The translations under genes and the position numbers were made by a program. The notes under the pieces were generated by a model. It had not been told where the DNA came from. It searched no databases and worked only from the letters and a program-made list of their open reading frames with translations. DNA of 64,000 bases from NCBI GenBank assembly GCA_024803745.1, contig JANJXV010000194.1, positions 682,001 to 746,000 of the forward strand, read 5' to 3'. This document shows positions 60,869 through 64,000 of this stretch, one piece after another (position 1 is the first letter of the stretch; every line of letters begins with the position of its first letter). Source of the stretch: Megascapheus bottae. Taxonomy: Eukaryota; Chordata; Mammalia; Rodentia; Geomyidae.

Positions 60869-62052
60869 TTAGATGGTATGCTGTTTAGGTGCCTTTTCTT
60901 TCCCTATATTGCATTTATTTTGGTTTTCTATGTATAGAGCATCTTTGAGAATTCTCTGTAGTGTTGGTTTTGTTTCGACATATTGTTGCAGATTTTCCCT
61001 GGAATGGAATGTTTTTATTGTTCCCTCAGTTATGAATGAGAGCTTAGATGGCTACAGTATTCTTGGTTGGTAGATATTTGATATAAGGGCATGACGTATA
61101 TGCTTCCAGTCACTTCGTGCTTGCATGGTCTCTGCTGAGAAATCTGGGGTTATTCTGATTGGTTTGCCTTTGTAGGTTACTGATCCCTTTTCCCTGGCTG
61201 CCTTTAGGACCTTTCCTTTCGTTTCTATTGATCCAGTTCGGATCACAATGTGGCGGTGGGATGTTCTTTTCTGGTCAGGTCTGTTTGGGGTTCTAAAAGC
61301 TTCTCGTATCTGGATGGGCCTGCCCTTCTGGATATTTGGGAAATTCTCTGAGATGATTCCCTGAAGTATATTTCCAAGACCATTGACCTCTTTCTCCACG
61401 CCCTCCTCAATACCAACTAGCCTTAAATTAGGCTTCCTAATTGTATCTTGGACCTCCTGAAGCGCTCTCTCATATTTCCTAGATTTGGATTGACTCATTT
61501 TCTGTTCTTTATAATACCTAAATTATCTTCAGCCACGGAAATTCTCTCCTCTGCAATCTCTAACCTGCTATCAAAGCTATCTACTTTATTTTTCATCTCC
61601 CTTGCTTCTAATTGCTCACTTTTGATGCCTTGCATCCCTTGTTTTAGATCATGTATGGATTTCTTTATCTCCTTAATTTCCTTTTGAGTGGTTATCTCAG
61701 TAGCTTTATTTTCTTTGGACATTTGCTGAAGTTTGGTCACGTTTTTATTTGTGGATTCTTTGAATTCATCCTTCTTTCTTTGAAAAACCTTTATTATGGC
61801 CTCCTTTATGGCTTCTTCTTTTTCACTTATCACCTTGTTTTTGCTTTCCTCTTGTTCAGGTATGGCTTCCTCCATTATCTCTTTCTTTATATTTTCACAT
61901 TTTTCATTAATGATGTTTATCAATTGCATTTGTGTAGCAATTGGAAGACTCTCCTCTAGGTTTGCCAGTGACTGTTCCATTGTCTGTTTACATTGGGTGG
62001 GGGATGTTGTTTCTTGATTTGACATTTTTCTTGAGTTTCTTGTTCTGCCCAT
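60869..62052 (-). pseudogene. L1 ORF1 pseudogene, copy i
   Basis: Open halves at 62052-61495 and 61498-61052 flank the shared 4-base deletion. Private changes include RKKDEFKES, TEITTQKE and RLEIAEERIS in the coiled coil, and ALISNIYQPRIL at the end. Confidence 0.95.
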
Positions 62053-62713
62053 TTGAAAATGGGAGCAAGATTACTACTAAATACGATTATAGTTTTTCAG
62101 ATATAACCAACCTAGACCTCTGTAGCTGGCAGACACTAGATGTTCACAAGTTTTGATTGGTATTATCACTCTTTCTTTTTGTGCACTTACAGACCAGCCT
62201 AATACAACCACTGATAAGCGATTTATACCCAAAACAATAAGCCTCTCAATCCAATCTCTATTGTCTTTAAGTCCCTCTGAGCCTAGAGAATAATTAACCA
62301 CCTACATATACAATATTGCTCAACAGCCATCAAGTGTAGATTCGTGCAGTATAAGGGTTGAAAGACGAGCAGAGGTCCAGAGATAGAAAAAAAGAATGAG
62401 AGAGGTCAGGGGAGGTGCAAGAGGATTAACGTAGGAGTGTAAGAATATTGTAGTAATGAAGAAAAGTTATAGCATAAGGATAACTGACATAAGTTGGTAA
62501 GTAGGTAGCATATTTGAGTACAAAGTTTGGAAAGTATTAGAATAAAACTTATGTGTTGCTGCACGACTAGCTCTTAGCCCAACCAGTGGCCTCACAGTGG
62601 ACCATGGGATGGATCTGTTTTTCTTCTCTACGTTGAGGGAAAGGGGTATTTCACAAGATGCAGAGGCGAAGATTTCAGAAGCAAATGCTGTGAGTGAATT
62701 AGCTCGTAAAAAG

Positions 62714-62925
62714 CATTTTTATTTTCTTTTATCTTTCTGCCAGTTTTGGGGCTTGAATTCAGGGCCTGAGCACTGTCCTCGGGTTTTCTCAAGTCTAGCC
62801 CTCTGCCACTTGAGCCACAGTGCCACATCTAGATTTTCTATCTATGTGGTACTGAGCAATCAAACCCAGATCTTCATGGATGCTAGGCAAGCACTCTACC
62901 ACTATGCCAAACTCTCAACCCTGAC
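62714..62925 (-). mobile_element. Dimeric ID-like SINE, spacer 10
   Basis: Reads GCCAGTTTTGGGGC, with T for C, near the tail; otherwise the majority form. Confidence 0.75.
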
Positions 62926-62940
62926 ATAGTAATTATAAAG

Positions 62941-62958
62941 TCATCATCATCATCATCA
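62941..62958. repeat. ATC/TCA microsatellite, 6 triplets
   Basis: Short allele like that of spacer 8. Confidence 0.92.
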
Positions 62959-63165
62959 TATCCAAATATCCTTTCTCCTACAAAGAATGAACACTTAACT
63001 GTGTCTAATCCTTTTTTTTTAATTTCACTAATTCTTCTGTGTTTTTCCCTCTTGCATTTTTTACACATGACAGCAAAGCTAATCATCAGGAAAAAATTGA
63101 TTAGGATACAGAAACCTAATAATATCCTAGTAGATTGACGTGAAAAATATGTGCAAGATGCACAT

Positions 63166-63356
63166 TGTGTTTGACCTAGTGGTAGAGTCCTTGGCTACCA
63201 AGCAGTAAGCCTCAGGTTTGATTCCTCATTACCACATAAATAGAAAACGCTGCAAGTGGTGCTGTGGCTCGGTGGGACAGCTAAAGCCTAAAGAAAGCCC
63301 AAGAACAATGTTCACACTCTGAGGTCAAGTCCCAAGACTAGCAAAAACAAAAAAAA
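63166..63356 (+). mobile_element. Dimeric ID-like SINE, spacer 10, plus strand
   Basis: A box reads GACCTAGTGGTAGAGTCC, a mix of the type A (GGTAGAG) and type B (GACCTAG, AGTCC) forms. Confidence 0.75.
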
Positions 63357-63982
63357 TTAGACAAGGGGCAAAATGCAGGCAGAGAAGGCACTGTGAAGCA
63401 AATATTTTGTAAAGGATGAGGGCAATATTGACCCTTAAGTTTGGATCTTACCTAAGAAAGGCTCCTTGAGCCTGAGACCAGACTGGTAGTTGGGCCTAGT
63501 GAAAGACATTGGGATTGGACAAATAAGGTGTGCTGTATACTACATCCACATGTATATTGTGAGACTGGAGGAGAGATTCAGCCTCCAGTATGTCTTTGGT
63601 GAGGTCTTTTGTGAGCAAGGATCTTTGGTCATTGGGCCCTGAAAGGTGACCCTGTCTCCCTCACAATGGAACAGAATATGGAACCCTGGTAACCAAGCCA
63701 CTGTAACTAACAACCAGCTCAAGCCAGCTCACTTGGCCGGTGGCTCAGGAGGAAGAAAGATGTTGCTGTGCTGTTGCCAATGGTCAGGAAACTCGAGTCT
63801 CAGGCATGGAATTTGTGGATGTCTTAATTGAAGATGTACATGCTAGATCATTGCCAAGCCACAAATCCAGTATAACAGAACTTTCTCTAAGAAGAAGGCC
63901 AGGAAAATCCAGGGCAATCAGATGAGGTAAATTTCTAAGAAGAAATGTATTTGACCCTATCATCCTCCCCACACACTACAAC

Positions 63983-64000
63983 TTTCTTTTTTTTTTCATT
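63983..64000 (-). mobile_element. LINE-1 copy j, only the poly(A) end
   Basis: The T-rich sequence TTTCTTTTTTTTTTCATT is the same 3' end as in the other copies, so the array continues to the right. Confidence 0.85.

Larger units (their letters stand above)
56571..62052 (-). mobile_element. LINE-1 copy i (full length)
   Basis: Closest relative is copy h, with shared changes GCCATTGTTGTG near 59943, CAGCTGCAATTTG near 60114 and AAGCTGTGTC near 60684. Confidence 0.96.
62053..63982. other. Spacer 10 (type B, subgroup with 8)
   Basis: Private changes are TAGATTCGTGCAG near 62338, GATGCACATTGTGTTTG near 63157 and TCTTAATTGAAGATG near 63822. No gene is seen in 62053-62713, 62959-63165 or 63357-63982. 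Confidence 0.7.
1..64000. repeat. Tandem array (macrosatellite-like) of a 7.44-kb L1 + SINE unit
   Basis: The same segment recurs head to tail across the window: ten spacers, nine L1 copies and the start of a tenth. Equivalent landmarks, the ORF1 start codons on the minus strand, lie at 4996, 12392, 17431, 24862, 32300, 39740, 47178, 54600 and 62052. Full units are 7396-7452 bp and short units about 5040 bp. All L1 copies have the same orientation and the same flanks, and the array runs off both window edges. Independent L1 insertions would have different flanks and 5' ends, so unequal crossing over or another segmental process made the array. An assembly artefact cannot be excluded from sequence alone, but the copies differ at many positions, which argues against simple duplication of reads. 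Confidence 0.97.

Noticed and set aside
1..64000. CRISPR array or phage-type direct repeats
   Set aside because: Repeat unit is several kb with L1 and SINE content; nothing prokaryotic is present.
1..64000. A host gene duplicated with the unit
   Set aside because: After removing L1, SINEs and the microsatellite, only about 1.4 kb per unit remains, and I found no conserved protein-like frame in it. A database search could still identify an old exon or other repeat.

Overview
The window is mammalian, most likely rodent, repetitive DNA. I see no host protein-coding gene, rRNA, tRNA gene or CRISPR array. The whole 64 kb is a head-to-tail tandem array (macrosatellite-like) of one compound unit of about 7.44 kb. 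Each unit holds (i) a near full-length LINE-1 (L1) on the minus strand and (ii) a spacer of about 1.95 kb with two dimeric tRNA-derived SINEs in opposite orientation, separated by an ATC/TCA microsatellite. The SINEs pair an ID-like left monomer with a second, different right monomer. That matches what I remember of the IDL-Geo family of geomyoid rodents (kangaroo rats, pocket mice, pocket gophers), so such a genome is my best guess; this is inference.

Layout from left to right: spacer 1 (type A, cut by the window edge), short L1-a, spacer 2, full L1-b, spacer 3 (type A), short L1-c, spacer 4, full L1-d, spacer 5, L1-e, spacer 6, L1-f, spacer 7, L1-g, spacer 8, L1-h, spacer 9, L1-i, spacer 10, then the first bases of the next L1. 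Distances between successive ORF1 starts are 7396, 5039, 7431, 7438, 7440, 7438, 7422 and 7452 bp. The two short units share one identical internal deletion of about 2.38 kb that removes the L1 3' half. With the neighbouring full units they form a higher-order dimer of about 12.43 kb, present twice. To the right the array becomes a simple monomer array.

Every L1 copy is a pseudogene. Several disabling lesions sit at the same base in all copies or in all except L1-b, so the L1 was already dead when the segment was amplified. The copies therefore arose by DNA duplication and not by repeated retrotransposition. L1-b is the most divergent copy and keeps the unbroken state at three sites broken in the rest. 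Variants are shared mainly by physical neighbours. One block of about 2.1-2.4 kb is shared only by L1-c and L1-d inside otherwise different flanks, the signature of gene conversion or double exchange. The points of interest are the evolutionary dynamics of the array and whether such a same-strand L1 array is transcribed or silenced in a special way, rather than any encoded protein.
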